A stretch of 64,000 bases of DNA from Luteibacter anthropi (GTDB lineage Bacteria; Pseudomonadota; Gammaproteobacteria; Xanthomonadales; Rhodanobacteraceae): contig NZ_JAARLZ010000012.1 of assembly GCF_011759365.1 (NCBI RefSeq), positions 62,001 to 126,000 of the forward strand. Direction: 5' to 3'. Position numbers and translations under genes: made by a program. Positions 8,532-25,490 of the stretch are shown here, piece by piece; position 1 is the stretch's first letter; each line of letters opens with the position of its first letter. The notes under the pieces are model-generated. The model was not told the origin of the DNA. It saw only the letters and a list, made by a program, of their open reading frames with translations, and ran no database searches.

Positions 8532-10425
8532 CGAGGCGGGCTCCTTCTGCGCCGAGGTCGTGCCAGGTGAGTGCGAGCACGGCGATGTCGTCATAGGCTG
8601 GGGCGCCTTCCACGTAGGCGTCCACGTCGCCGAGGATCCGTTCCACGTAGATTTCCGGCGGCGCGCCTTCGGGAACGTCCGAAACGCTGCGCAACAGGCC
8701 GTACGTGCCGAAAAGGCGCTGGCCCCCGGTATGCGCTTCGCTGACGCCGTCGGTGTACATGAGCAAGGTATCGCCCCCCAGCAACGAAAGTACGCGTACA
8801 GGGTAGCGCGCATCCGGGTCGAGGCCGAGCGCGGGGCCGGTCTCCACATCCACCAGGGTAGCCGTGCCGCCGGCATGCAACACCGGTTGTTCATGACCTG
8901 CGCTGGCCAGGGCCAGCAGGCCGGTTTCCGTTTCCACGACACCGCAGAGCAGGGTGACGAACATGCAGGTGTCGTTGCCCTTGCACAGTTCGCGATTCAG
9001 CGCGGCGAGGATGTCGCTGGGCGAGCGCGCATGTGTGGCCAGCGTGCGAGCGAGGGTCACGGTGCGCGCCATGAACAGAGCCGCAGGGATGCCCTTGTCG
9101 GAGACGTCGCCCACCATGATGCAGACGTGGCGGGCGCCGAGCGCGAAATAGGTATACAGATCGCCGCCTACGGCCGATGCGGGGCGCAGGGCGGCATGCA
9201 CCTCGATGCGGCCGTCGTTGGCGAGCCAGTGGGGCGACGGGATCAGCGCCAGCTGGATCTGCCTGGCAATATCGAGTTCGCTCGCGATGCGCTCCTGCTC
9301 GCGGGCCACGCGTTTCGCGGAGTCGATATGACCCGCCAGCTGGTGGCGCATCTGGTCGAAGGCCCGGGTAAGCCGGCCCACTTCGTCGTTGCGTGTGACG
9401 ACGGGAAGCTCGAAATCGAGCTCGCCACGCGAGACGTCCTCGGCGCGGTCCGCGAGCACGGTCAGCGGAGCCAGCAGGCGTCGCGTGATGAGCAGGGCGA
9501 TGACAGAGACGCCGGCGAGGGCGATAAGCCCCAGTACGATGTCCACCAGGTAGGTCTGCCGCAGGTCCGCCATGACCGCACGTTCGGGCATGGAGAGTCC
9601 AAAGGTCCACTGGGTGCCCTTGATGGGCACGAAGTAGACCCAGACCGGTTCGCTGACCCGGCCGCCTTCCTCGGGCGTGATCCGGACGGGATTGCGGCCT
9701 TCGGCAATGGCGGTGAGGAGCGGATGGCTGCCCTTCGTGCCGATGTACGAGAGCCAGTCGTGGGCGAGGAACCGGCCGTCGGCATCCACGACAAAGGCCG
9801 AGGCGTGGGCTGGCTTGCCAAGCGATCCCAGGACACGTTGCAGCCAGCCCAGGCTGATGGTCGCGTCCGCCACGCCCTGCACGGACACCTTGTCGCCCGG
9901 AATCGCTATCGAATAGCCGACGAGGGTGTCCGGGCGGGCAGGGGAGTGGAAGGGAGGCTGCCAGCAGCCGGTCTCGCAGTTGAGGCCACGCACGAACCAG
10001 GGAGCGGTCCAGTACGCCTCCGGTTCGTCCCTGCGACTGCCCGAGGTGATCTTCCCGGTGGCATCCCTGCGTGCGACGGGTGCGTCTGCCGCCCTGACGC
10101 TGGCCGTGTCACGGGGGACGAAGGCGGCACTGATGTCCACGATCTCGGGATTCACCGCCAGGGCATCGCGGACCAGGGCGGGGGCCTGCTCCCGCCGGGT
10201 GGCAAGTTGTCCGGCCAGTACGCGGGCGACCCGGGCCACGCCGTCGATGTGGACCTGGATCCGGCTGGACGCCGAGTCGGCGATGGCGGCGGCTTCCCGC
10301 GCGGTCTGCTCCAGCGTCTGCTCCCGGGTATGCGACAGCAACAGGCCGCCCGTGACGACCAGGACGATCGCCGAGCCCAGCAGGACTCCCAGGGCCAACC
10401 TCGAGGCGACGCTGCGCAGGACCAT
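8512..10425 (-). CDS. Sensor PP2C phosphatase (RsbU/SpoIIE-like) with periplasmic sensor and HAMP
   Basis: The 637-residue membrane protein has one transmembrane segment near residues 8-30 and a second near 293-316. The roughly 260-residue periplasmic region between them resembles a double-Cache sensor. A HAMP linker (RNDEVGRLTRAFDQMRHQL) follows, then a SpoIIE-type PP2C phosphatase domain from about residue 400. Metal-binding aspartates are all present: VGGDLYTYF, VGDVSDKGIPAALFMA, YTDGVSEA and DDIAVLAL. It probably senses an extracellular cue and dephosphorylates the STAS protein encoded two genes downstream. GGAG six bases before ATG 10425 supports the start. It heads an rsbU-rsbW-rsbV-type operon divergent from the thioesterase gene. 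Confidence 0.9.
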   Translation of the reverse strand: MVLRSVASRLALGVLLGSAIVLVVTGGLLLSHTREQTLEQTAREAAAIADSASSRIQVHIDGVARVARVLAGQLATRREQAPALVRDALAVNPEIVDISAAFVPRDTASVRAADAPVARRDATGKITSGSRRDEPEAYWTAPWFVRGLNCETGCWQPPFHSPARPDTLVGYSIAIPGDKVSVQGVADATISLGWLQRVLGSLGKPAHASAFVVDADGRFLAHDWLSYIGTKGSHPLLTAIAEGRNPVRITPEEGGRVSEPVWVYFVPIKGTQWTFGLSMPERAVMADLRQTYLVDIVLGLIALAGVSVIALLITRRLLAPLTVLADRAEDVSRGELDFELPVVTRNDEVGRLTRAFDQMRHQLAGHIDSAKRVAREQERIASELDIARQIQLALIPSPHWLANDGRIEVHAALRPASAVGGDLYTYFALGARHVCIMVGDVSDKGIPAALFMARTVTLARTLATHARSPSDILAALNRELCKGNDTCMFVTLLCGVVETETGLLALASAGHEQPVLHAGGTATLVDVETGPALGLDPDARYPVRVLSLLGGDTLLMYTDGVSEAHTGGQRLFGTYGLLRSVSDVPEGAPPEIYVERILGDVDAYVEGAPAYDDIAVLALTWHDLGAEGARLDAVAHS

Positions 10426-10524
10426 CGGGCACTCCGGGAGGCGATAGACGCAATCTATGTCCGGCGGGGCGGCGCGACAAGGCGCCGCGCTTCATAATGG
10501 GGTTTTCCCCAGCAAGGTAGGCCC

Positions 10525-11010
10525 ATGCCCGGCACCCAGCGAGAAGTCGAATTCCGTTTCCTGGCCCAACCCACCGATGTGAATTTCGGCGGCAAGGTGC
10601 ACGGTGGCATGGCCATGAAGTGGCTGGACCAGGCGGGGTACGCGTGTGCGGTGGGCTGGAGCGGAGCGTACTGCGTCACGGTCTCGGTCAGCGGCATCCA
10701 GTTCCTGGCCCCCATCCTCATCGGCGATCTCGTGACCGTGCGCGCCCGCCTCATCCACACCGGCACGTCGAGCATGCATCTGGCGGTGGATGTCCTGGCC
10801 CGCGACCTGCGCAGCGGCGAACAGCGGCTGGCCACCAGCTGCGTCATGGTCTTCGTGGCGATGGACAAGGCCGACGGCGGCAAGCCCACCCCGGTACCGC
10901 CCTGGAAGCCGGTGGAGGAGAAGGACCTCCGTCTGCAGGAATACGCGATGAAGCTGATGGAGATGTCGCGGGCGATGGAGCCGCTGGTGCTGGCGACGCG
11001 GGAGGCCTGA
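10525..11010 (+). CDS. Hotdog-fold acyl-CoA thioesterase
   Basis: The 161-residue protein has the hotdog acyl-CoA hydrolase pattern: PTDVNFGGKVHGGMAMKWLD (residues 12-31) with the N-x-x-G-x-x-x-G-G/D motif of the YciA/BACH group, then SGIQFLAPILIGDLVTVRAR. It should cleave acyl-CoA thioesters in the cytoplasm. Chain-length preference cannot be told from sequence. It stands alone, 99 bases from the divergent phosphatase gene, and is followed by a cluster of REP-like palindromes. Confidence 0.88.
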   Translation: MPGTQREVEFRFLAQPTDVNFGGKVHGGMAMKWLDQAGYACAVGWSGAYCVTVSVSGIQFLAPILIGDLVTVRARLIHTGTSSMHLAVDVLARDLRSGEQRLATSCVMVFVAMDKADGGKPTPVPPWKPVEEKDLRLQEYAMKLMEMSRAMEPLVLATREA

Positions 11011-11028
11011 GGCCTTCCGGCTTCGCCC

Positions 11029-11184
11029 GGTCGCGCGCAAGGCGCGCTCCTACGTGGTTGCCGTGTAGGAGCGCGCCTTGCGCGCGACCAGACCAAGCAG
11101 TGCGCTACGGCCATGTAGGAGCGCGCCTCGCGCGCGACCGGACCGGAGCGGTGCCTGCCCCAAGCCGCCATGTAGGAGCGCGCC
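11029..11184. repeat. Cluster of four REP-like palindromes
   Basis: Copies lie at 11029-11053 (reverse), 11065-11089 (forward), 11115-11140 (forward) and a truncated forward copy at 11172-11184. They share GTAGGAGCGCGCC / GCGCGCGACC. This is the only place where more than two copies occur together, and it fills the gap between the thioesterase gene and the tRNA promoter. Confidence 0.88.
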
Positions 11185-11329
11185 AGAGGCCCCAAAACCC
11201 AAATGACAGCTTCACAACCCGATAACACCCCTGTACACTTCGCGGCCCACCTGGCGACCACCCGTATCGACAGGAGTTGTCAGGGCATCCGGGTCACAAT
11301 GAAGCCGTCATGAAAACGTGCTGAAGTTG

Positions 11330-11358
11330 TTGACAGTATCCGGGACGCTCGCGACAAT
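11330..11358 (+). promoter_or_regulatory. tRNA-Tyr/Gly/Thr-tuf promoter
   Basis: A consensus TTGACA (-35, 11330-11335) and GACAAT (-10, 11353-11358) are separated by 17 bases. Transcription would begin about eight bases before the tRNA-Tyr 5' end, as expected for a stable-RNA promoter. Confidence 0.75.
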
Positions 11359-11372
11359 AGGCGTTCTTTGTT

Positions 11373-11458
11373 GGAGGAATACCCAAGCGGCCAACGGGGG
11401 CAGACTGTAAATCTGCTGGCTTACGCCTTCGGTGGTTCGAATCCACCTTCCTCCACCA
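11373..11458 (+). tRNA. tRNA-Tyr (GTA)
   Basis: The 86-base class II tRNA has acceptor arms GGAGGAA/TTCCTCC, anticodon loop CTGTAAA (anticodon GTA), a long variable arm, the T-arm GGTTCGAATCC and an encoded CCA. It is first in a tRNA-Tyr/Gly/Thr cluster ahead of tuf, as in E. coli tufB. Confidence 0.97.
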
Positions 11459-11476
11459 GTACGAGTTCCGCGTAGT

Positions 11477-11550
11477 GCGGGAGTAGTTCAATGGTAGAAC
11501 TTCAGCCTTCCAAGCTGATTGTGCGGGTTCGATTCCCGTCTCCCGCTCCA
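11477..11550 (+). tRNA. tRNA-Gly (TCC)
   Basis: A 74-base cloverleaf with acceptor GCGGGAG/CTCCCGC, anticodon loop CTTCCAA (TCC) and encoded CCA. It is second in the tRNA-tuf transcript, 18 bases after tRNA-Tyr. Confidence 0.97.
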
Positions 11551-11576
11551 TTGTTCATACGCGCATTTCGTTTCGT

Positions 11577-11652
<76 letters not shown>

Positions 11653-11715
11653 TCTTCGTCGTACGCGGCGGTTCCTTTTTCTCTATCTCATTGGCTCCAG
11701 CGGAGTTTAGCGCTC

Positions 11716-12906
11716 ATGGCAAAGGGTAAGTTCGAACGCACCAAGCCGCACGTCAACGTCGGCACCATCGGCCACGTCGACCACGGCAAGACCACGCTGA
11801 CGGCTGCCCTGACGAAGGTCGGCGCCGAGCGTTTCGGTGGTGAATTCAAGGATTACGGCTCGATCGACGCCGCTCCGGAAGAGAAGGCTCGTGGTATCAC
11901 GATCTCGACCGCCCACGTCGAATACGAATCGCCGACCCGTCACTACGGTCACGTCGATTGCCCGGGACATGCTGACTACGTCAAGAACATGATCACCGGT
12001 GCCGCCCAGATGGACGGCGCGATCCTCGTGTGCTCGGCCGCTGACGGCCCGATGCCGCAGACCCGCGAGCACATCCTGCTCTCGCGCCAGGTCGGCGTGC
12101 CGTACATCGTCGTGTTCCTGAACAAGGCCGACATGGTCGACGACGCCGAGCTCCTCGAGCTCGTCGAAATGGAAGTCCGCGAACTGCTGTCGAAGTACGA
12201 GTTCCCGGGCGACGACACCCCGATCATCTCGGGTTCGGCCCGTCTCGCCCTCGATGGCGACCAGTCCGACATCGGCGTGCCGGCGATCATCAAGCTCGTC
12301 GACGCACTCGACACCTGGATTCCGGAGCCGCAGCGCGAGATCGACAAGCCCTTCCTGCTCCCGGTCGAAGACGTGTTCTCGATCTCGGGTCGCGGTACGG
12401 TGCTCACCGGTCGCGTCGAGCGCGGCATCGTCAAGGTGGGTGATGCCGCCGAGGTCGTGGGTCTGCGCGATACGCAGAACACCACCGTGACGGGCGTCGA
12501 AATGTTCCGCAAGCTTCTCGACCAGGGTCAGGCAGGCGACAACGTCGGCGTGCTGGTCCGCGGCCTGAAGCGTGAAGACGTCGAGCGTGGCCAGGTGCTG
12601 GCCAAGCCGGGTTCGGTCACCCCGCACACGGACTTCGAAGGCGAGATCTACGTCCTGTCGAAGGACGAAGGCGGCCGTCACACCCCGTTCTTCAGCAACT
12701 ACCGTCCGCAGTTCTACTTCCGTACCACGGACGTGACGGGCTCCATCAAGCTGCCGGAAGGCACCGAGATGGTGATGCCGGGCGACAACGTGAAGATCAC
12801 GGTGCAGCTGGGCTTCCCGATCGCCATGGACGAAGGCCTGCGCTTCGCCATTCGCGAAGGTGGCCGCACCGTCGGCGCCGGCGTGGTGTCGAAGATCATC
12901 AAGTAA
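11716..12906 (+). CDS. tuf: Elongation factor Tu, copy 1
   Basis: The 396-residue GTPase delivers aminoacyl-tRNA to the ribosome. P-loop GHVDHGKTT (residues 19-27), switch [10 protein letters not shown] and NKAD are intact. It is linked to three upstream tRNA genes, matching the tufB position in E. coli. It differs from the second copy (28558-29748) at about 46 residues, mostly in domains 2 and 3, while codons around 80-170 are almost identical in DNA between the copies. GGAG ten bases before the ATG supports the start. Confidence 0.98.
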   Translation: MAKGKFERTKPHVNVGTIGHVDHGKTTLTAALTKVGAERFGGEFKDYGSIDAAPEEKARGITISTAHVEYESPTRHYGHVDCPGHADYVKNMITGAAQMDGAILVCSAADGPMPQTREHILLSRQVGVPYIVVFLNKADMVDDAELLELVEMEVRELLSKYEFPGDDTPIISGSARLALDGDQSDIGVPAIIKLVDALDTWIPEPQREIDKPFLLPVEDVFSISGRGTVLTGRVERGIVKVGDAAEVVGLRDTQNTTVTGVEMFRKLLDQGQAGDNVGVLVRGLKREDVERGQVLAKPGSVTPHTDFEGEIYVLSKDEGGRHTPFFSNYRPQFYFRTTDVTGSIKLPEGTEMVMPGDNVKITVQLGFPIAMDEGLRFAIREGGRTVGAGVVSKIIK

Positions 12907-12917
12907 TATCCCTGGTC

Positions 12918-12976
12918 GCCGGCCCGCAAGGGTCGGCTTCCGGTTTCAGGGCGGTATGGTCGTGTACCATCCGCCC
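12918..12976 (+). promoter_or_regulatory. Two hairpins between tuf and tRNA-Trp
   Basis: GCCGGCCC-GCAA-GGGTCGGC (12918-12937) is an eight-pair hairpin with a GNRA loop. GGGCGG-T-ATGGT / ACCATCCGCCC (12949-12976) is an eleven-pair hairpin with one bulged T and loop CGTGT. Neither has a good T-run. They could mark the tuf 3' end, a processing site, or part of the tRNA-Trp/secE control region, for which I see no good promoter. Confidence 0.5.
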
Positions 12977-12999
12977 TTGATTCACTCCGTTTCATTTGT

Positions 13000-13075
<76 letters not shown>

Positions 13076-13088
13076 CTTCCGAGCGCGC

Positions 13089-13487
13089 ATGAACACGAAG
13101 GCACAAGAAGCAGCCAAGGGTATGGGCCCGGCCGATTTCGGCAAGCTGGCGCTTGCGCTGGTCGTGCTCGCCGCCGGCATCGTCGGTTTCTACTATTTCT
13201 CCGATAACCCCAGCGTGCCGTCGTTCGCACGTGTCGTGGGCGTTATCGTCGCCGTTGCCGCCGCCATGGCGATCGGTTCCTTCACGGCTCCGGGCCGTAA
13301 GCTGCGCGGCTTCATCGCCGAGTCGCAGTTCGAGTTGCGCAAGGTCGTCTGGCCGTCGCGCGACGAAACGCTGAAGACCACCGGCATCATCATCGTGGTC
13401 GTCATCATTCTTTCGCTGCTGATGGGGCTCATCGACTGGCTGTTGAAGTCGATCGTGCTCGATTGGCTGCTCAAGCTCGGACATTGA
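13089..13487 (+). CDS. secE: Preprotein translocase subunit SecE
   Basis: The 132-residue SecE has three predicted membrane segments (about residues 15-36, 47-66 and 96-120). The conserved cytoplasmic helix RGFIAESQFELRKVVWPSRD precedes the last. It clamps SecY in the SecYEG channel. The start at 13089 is chosen from family length. There is no strong ribosome site, and tRNA-Trp ends 13 bases upstream, so a message cut at the tRNA would have a very short leader. It is followed by nusG with its ribosome site overlapping the secE stop. Confidence 0.95.
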   Translation: MNTKAQEAAKGMGPADFGKLALALVVLAAGIVGFYYFSDNPSVPSFARVVGVIVAVAAAMAIGSFTAPGRKLRGFIAESQFELRKVVWPSRDETLKTTGIIIVVVIILSLLMGLIDWLLKSIVLDWLLKLGH

Positions 13488-13495
13488 GGTAAGGC

Positions 13496-14056
13496 ATGAG
13501 CAAACGTTGGTACGTCGTTCACGCCTATTCAGGTTTCGAACAGCAGGTTCGCAAGGCGCTCACGGAGCGCGTTGCGCGTGAGGGCATGGAAGAAAAGTTC
13601 GGTGAAATCCTGGTTCCGACCGAGGAAGTCATCGAAATGCGCGGCGGCCAGAAGCGTCGCAGCGAGCGCAAGTTCTTCCCGGGTTATGTTCTCGTCCAGA
13701 TCGAGACCGATACCAGCGGCAAGACCCCGCGTATCGACGACGAGTGCTGGCATCTCGTCAAGGAAACCCCGAAGGTCATGGGTTTCATTGGCGGCACCGC
13801 CGATCGCCCCCATCCGATCCGGGACTCCGAGGCTGACAACATCCTCAGCCGCGTTCGCGAAGGCGTCGAGAAGCCCCGCCCGAAGGTCCTCTTCGAGCCG
13901 GGCGAAATGGTCCGGGTCACCGACGGTCCGTTCAACGACTTCAACGGCGTGGTCGAAGAGGTCAACTACGAGAAGAGCCGCCTGCGCGTGGCCGTGCTCA
14001 TCTTCGGTCGCTCCACCCCGGTCGAGCTCGAGTTCGGCCAGGTCGAAAAGGCCTGA
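13496..14056 (+). CDS. nusG: Transcription elongation/antitermination factor NusG
   Basis: The 186-residue NusG has the N-terminal NGN domain beginning [20 protein letters not shown] and a C-terminal KOW domain with [19 protein letters not shown] (about residues 125-143). It binds RNA polymerase at the clamp and links it to Rho or ribosomal protein S10. It lies eight bases after secE and shares its transcript. GAGGTAAGG before ATG 13496 is the ribosome site. Confidence 0.98.
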   Translation: MSKRWYVVHAYSGFEQQVRKALTERVAREGMEEKFGEILVPTEEVIEMRGGQKRRSERKFFPGYVLVQIETDTSGKTPRIDDECWHLVKETPKVMGFIGGTADRPHPIRDSEADNILSRVREGVEKPRPKVLFEPGEMVRVTDGPFNDFNGVVEEVNYEKSRLRVAVLIFGRSTPVELEFGQVEKA

Positions 14057-14078
14057 TCCAGGGCCCGCGGCACGGGCG

Positions 14079-14107
14079 TTGCTTAATTTTTGCTCAGTGC
14101 CTATAAT
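14079..14107 (+). promoter_or_regulatory. rplK operon promoter
   Basis: TTGCTT (14079-14084) and a perfect TATAAT (14102-14107) are spaced by 17 bases. The predicted transcript starts near 14114, immediately at the base of a hairpin, and gives a leader of about 125 bases before rplK. Confidence 0.8.
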
Positions 14108-14114
14108 TCTCGGT

Positions 14115-14239
14115 CCACGCTGGAGTTTTTACTCCGGCGTGGCCGTGTTTCAGGGGTTCGCAAGGGCGAATCCATCACCCCCAGGGATGGTCTACAGCGA
14201 GGAGCCGCAAGGCGCACGCACTCGCGAGGTTGAAGAGAA
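14115..14239 (+). promoter_or_regulatory. rplK-rplA mRNA leader
   Basis: The leader opens with an eleven-pair hairpin (CCACGCTGGAG 14115-14125 / CTCCGGCGTGG 14132-14142, six-base loop), then a smaller stem around GGTTCGCAAGGGCGAATCC (14155-14173). In other proteobacteria, ribosomal protein L1 represses this operon by binding its leader. I infer the same here but cannot identify the L1 motif with certainty. Confidence 0.5.
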
Positions 14240-14668
14240 ATGGCAAAGAAAGTCATTGGTTACATCAAGTTGCAGGTGAAGGCCGGTCAGGCCAATCCGT
14301 CGCCGCCCGTCGGCCCGGCCCTCGGTCAGCGCGGCCTGAACATCATGGAGTTCTGCAAGGCGTTCAATGCCGCCACGCAGAAGCTCGAGCCGGGTCTTCC
14401 GATCCCGGTCGTGATCACGGCCTACTCGGACCGTACCTTCACCTTCATCACGAAGACCCCGCCGGCCTCGATCCTTCTCAAGAAGATCACGGGCGTGGCC
14501 AAGGGCTCGCAGAAGCCGAACACCGACAAGGTGGGCAAGGTCACCCGCGCCCAGCTCGAGGAAATCGCGAAGCAGAAGGAGCCGGATCTCACGGCTGCCG
14601 ATCTCGATGCCGCCGTGCGTACCATCGCCGGCAGCGCGCGTTCCATGGGTCTGGTGGTAGAGGGTTAA
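14240..14668 (+). CDS. rplK: 50S ribosomal protein L11
   Basis: The 142-residue L11 binds 23S rRNA at the GTPase centre and is needed for RelA activation. Conserved features are the N-terminal [20 protein letters not shown] and the RNA-binding C-terminal half with [14 protein letters not shown]. Length matches E. coli L11 (142). A purine-rich ribosome site (GAAGAG) precedes ATG 14240. It is first in the rplKA unit. Confidence 0.99.
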   Translation: MAKKVIGYIKLQVKAGQANPSPPVGPALGQRGLNIMEFCKAFNAATQKLEPGLPIPVVITAYSDRTFTFITKTPPASILLKKITGVAKGSQKPNTDKVGKVTRAQLEEIAKQKEPDLTAADLDAAVRTIAGSARSMGLVVEG

Positions 14669-14671
14669 GAC

Positions 14672-15379
14672 ATGGCAAAGCTCACCAAGCGTATGAAGGC
14701 CGCTACGGCCGCCGTCCAGCCGGGCAAGACCTACGGTCTCGATGAAGCCATCAAGATCGTCAAGGACAACGCCAAGGCCAAGTTCGCCGAATCCGTGGAC
14801 GTCGCCGTCCGCCTCGGCATCGATGCCAAGAAGTCCGACCAGGGCGTTCGTGGTTCCTCGCTCCTGCCGCACGGCACCGGCAAGACCATCAAGGTCGCCG
14901 TGTTCGTGCCGCCGGGTGAAAAGGCTGATGCAGCCCTTGCCGCCGGCGCCGATGCCGTCGGTATGGACGACCTCGCCGAGAAGATGCAGGCAGGCGACCT
15001 CGACTACGGTCGCGTCATCGCCACGCCGGACGCCATGCGCGTCGTCGGTAAGCTCGGCCAGGTGCTCGGTCCCCGCGGCCTGATGCCGAACCCGAAGGAT
15101 GGCTCGGTCACCGCCGACGTCGCCACCGCCGTGAAGAACGCCAAGGCCGGTCAGGTCAAGTTCCGTAACGACAAGGGCGGCATCATCCACGCCACCATCG
15201 GCAAGGCCAGCTTCGACGCTGCCCAGCTCGCCGAAAACCTCAACGCGCTGCTCGGTGACCTGCTCAAGGCCAAGCCGGCGGCTGCCAAGGGTCAGTACAT
15301 CCAGAAGGTGGCGCTGTCGAGCACCATGGGCGTTGGCGTGCCGGTCGATACCTCGACCGTGACCACCTCGGCCAAGTAA
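14672..15379 (+). CDS. rplA: 50S ribosomal protein L1
   Basis: The 235-residue L1 shapes the mobile L1 stalk of the large subunit and represses its own operon in other bacteria. It contains the family segments [20 protein letters not shown] and [19 protein letters not shown]. It starts four bases after the rplK stop, so the genes are translationally linked. A terminator-like hairpin follows the stop. Confidence 0.99.
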   Translation: MAKLTKRMKAATAAVQPGKTYGLDEAIKIVKDNAKAKFAESVDVAVRLGIDAKKSDQGVRGSSLLPHGTGKTIKVAVFVPPGEKADAALAAGADAVGMDDLAEKMQAGDLDYGRVIATPDAMRVVGKLGQVLGPRGLMPNPKDGSVTADVATAVKNAKAGQVKFRNDKGGIIHATIGKASFDAAQLAENLNALLGDLLKAKPAAAKGQYIQKVALSSTMGVGVPVDTSTVTTSAK

Positions 15380-15391
15380 GAGTTAGGACGA

Positions 15392-15424
15392 CCCTCGCCG
15401 GCTTGCCGGCGAGGGCGCGTTTTT
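15392..15424 (+). terminator. Terminator/attenuator-like hairpin after rplA
   Basis: A perfect eleven-pair stem CCCTCGCCGGC (15392-15402) / GCCGGCGAGGG (15405-15415) is followed by CGCG and then TTTTT (15420-15424). The spacer before the T-run makes it imperfect. It probably trims transcription between the L11 and L10 units rather than stopping it. Confidence 0.65.
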
Positions 15425-15446
15425 GAGGGCGGCCATGGTTGAAATG

Positions 15447-15605
15447 CCGTGGCAGCCGTCAAAGACCGCAGGCGCGATCAGCGCACGATGGCGACGAGCA
15501 CGGAGCTCGTGTTGGCAAGGACACGCCGTCGTCGGAAGCGGAATCGCTTAATCGGATGCCTTGTCGGATCCGGCCTGCGTAGATGGTGCAGCCCCTTCTG
15601 GTATT
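15447..15605 (+). ncRNA. L10-type ribosomal protein mRNA leader
   Basis: The leader of rplJ holds GCCGTCAAAGACCGCAGGC (15455-15473), which pairs with GCCTGCGTAGATGGTGC (15573-15589). The strands form a helix interrupted by AAAGA opposite GTAGA. This is the hallmark of the L10 leader, where the L10-(L7/L12) complex binds to a kink-turn that mimics its 23S rRNA site and blocks rplJ translation. The position, about 120-270 bases before rplJ, is as expected. Confidence 0.8.
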
Positions 15606-15722
15606 CGTTTCGAATCTGGAAAGGCCACCACCCGGGACGTTCCCGTCCCCGACGTCATGGAGGATGTCGCCCAGGACCGCAAGCGGCAGGAGTCGCAAGC
15701 GGAGTTCAATTGGAGGAGTGCA

Positions 15723-16247
15723 ATGGCTCTCAATCTGTCTCAGAAGCAAGAAGTAGTCGCCGAGCTGGCAGAAGTCGCCGCGAAGGCTCACTCCTTGGTC
15801 GCCGCCGAATACGCGGGCACCACGGTCTCTCAGATGACCGCGATGCGCAAGAAGGCCCGTGAATCGGGTGTGTTCCTCAAGGTTGTGAAGAACACGCTCG
15901 CCGCACGCGCCGTGGCTGGTACCGAGTTCGAGGTCGTCGCCGACGCCCTGACCGGTCCGCTGCTCTATGCGTTCTCGACTGAGGAACCGGGCGCCGCTGG
16001 CCGCCTGATCAAGGAATTCGCGAAGACCAACGACAAGCTCAAGCCGAAGGTCGTCTCCATCGAGGGCAAGCTGTTCGATGCCAAGCACGTCGACGTGCTG
16101 GCCTCGCTGCCGACCCGCGAAGAGGCCCTGGCCATGCTGGCCCGTGTCCTCGTCGAGCCGATCACGATGTTCGCCCGCGCGGTCAACGCCGTGGCGGAGA
16201 AGCAGGGTGGTGGCGAAGTTGCCGCCGAAGCCCCGGCTGAAGCCTGA
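15723..16247 (+). CDS. rplJ: 50S ribosomal protein L10
   Basis: The 174-residue L10 forms the base of the L7/L12 stalk. [19 protein letters not shown] and the KNTLAARAV segment are typical of proteobacterial L10. The frame is open upstream to 15561, but that part is the leader; a strong GGAGGAG seven bases before ATG 15723 fixes the start. It follows a long regulatory leader and is co-transcribed with rplL, 47 bases on. Confidence 0.98.
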   Translation: MALNLSQKQEVVAELAEVAAKAHSLVAAEYAGTTVSQMTAMRKKARESGVFLKVVKNTLAARAVAGTEFEVVADALTGPLLYAFSTEEPGAAGRLIKEFAKTNDKLKPKVVSIEGKLFDAKHVDVLASLPTREEALAMLARVLVEPITMFARAVNAVAEKQGGGEVAAEAPAEA

Positions 16248-16294
16248 TCTCGCTGACTTATTTCATCGAAACCCATTTCAGAAGGTAAGAAACA

Positions 16295-16666
16295 ATGTCC
16301 ACCCTGACCACCGAACAGATCGTTGAAGCCATCAAGGCCAAGTCCCTGACGGAAATCATGGAACTGGTGAAGTCGATCGAAGACACCTTCGGCGTCTCCG
16401 CTGCTGCCCCGGTCGCCGTTGCCGCTGCCGGCCCGGCCGCCGCCGCTGCCGAAGAGCAGACCGAGTTCGACGTGATCCTGAAGTCCGCTGGCGACAAGAA
16501 GGTCGACGTGATCAAGGCCGTCCGCGCCATCACCGGCCTGGGCCTGAAGGAAGCCAAGGACCTCACCGAAGCCGGTGGCGTCGTGAAGGAAGCTGCTTCG
16601 AAGGAAGACGCTGCGAAGTTCAAGAAGGACCTCGAAGCTGCCGGCGCCACGGTCGAACTCAAGTAA
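16295..16666 (+). CDS. rplL: 50S ribosomal protein L7/L12
   Basis: The 123-residue acidic stalk protein has an N-terminal dimerisation helix ([20 protein letters not shown]), an Ala-rich hinge (about residues 38-52) and the C-terminal factor-binding domain with [20 protein letters not shown]. It recruits translational GTPases and is present in several copies per ribosome. AAGGTAAG before ATG 16295 is the ribosome site. Confidence 0.99.
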   Translation: MSTLTTEQIVEAIKAKSLTEIMELVKSIEDTFGVSAAAPVAVAAAGPAAAAAEEQTEFDVILKSAGDKKVDVIKAVRAITGLGLKEAKDLTEAGGVVKEAASKEDAAKFKKDLEAAGATVELK

Positions 16667-16702
16667 TTGGCGCCTTGCGCGCAACGAGTTTGATCTAGCG
16701 TC

Positions 16703-16735
16703 AAGCCGGGCCTGGGGGTGTAAACCCCCGGGCTT
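16703..16735 (+). promoter_or_regulatory. Hairpin in the rplL-rpoB spacer (attenuator or processing site)
   Basis: GGGGGT-GTAA-ACCCCC (16714-16729) is nested inside an outer AAGCC/GGCTT stem in the 239-base gap between rplL and rpoB. In E. coli the same gap contains a partial terminator and an RNase III site that lower rpoBC expression relative to rplJL. A TTTGG stretch follows but no full T-run. Confidence 0.55.
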
Positions 16736-16905
16736 TGGCCGTTCCAAGGGCTGTATCCGTGTTCCATCCGTCGGAAATGGGACATCGCGATTCGAGAGCC
16801 GCCCGCATGGGGCTCCGCGGTTCGAATCCCGATCTCCGATTTTCGATTCACTAACTCTAAGGCCGGTGCGATCGAGCCGGCCATTGAACCGAGGCGGTAA
16901 CCACC

Positions 16906-21078
<4,173 letters not shown>

Positions 21079-21103
21079 TCGTCGCGGCTACCGGAGATTA
21101 CGC

Positions 21104-25318
<4,215 letters not shown>

Positions 25319-25324
25319 GGCCCC

Positions 25325-25372
25325 GTACGGGCTTCGCCCGTACATACGAAATGAGGCGCACGGATGCGCCTC
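25325..25372 (+). promoter_or_regulatory. Two hairpins after rpoC
   Basis: GTACGGGC/GCCCGTAC (25325-25343) and GAGGCGCA-CGGA-TGCGCCTC (25353-25372) are perfect eight-pair stems placed one after the other behind the rpoC stop. Neither has a T-run. They may stabilise the rpoBC 3' end or attenuate read-through into rpsL. The 172-base gap shows no clear -35/-10 pair for rpsL. Confidence 0.55.
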
Positions 25373-25490
25373 GTGTTCGGATTCAAGGACGATGGGTGCC
25401 GGCCGCTCCAAGCGGCGGCGCACGTTAAAATCGCTTATACGGCGGGCCGATCTTTCGGTCTGCCTTTATGTTTCTCAGGAATAGCTTCGC

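Noticed and set aside
8392-10497. 701-codon plus-strand frame opposite the RsbU-like phosphatase
   Set aside because: Complement of a gene with complete catalytic motifs; no family features of its own.
11029-11184. Repeated short sequences considered as a CRISPR array
   Set aside because: Copies are palindromic, in both orientations and unevenly spaced, with no cas genes; they fit REP elements.
25412-25441. Promoter for the rpsL operon at TATACG (25436-25441)
   Set aside because: No -35-like hexamer at 16-18 bases; left unannotated.
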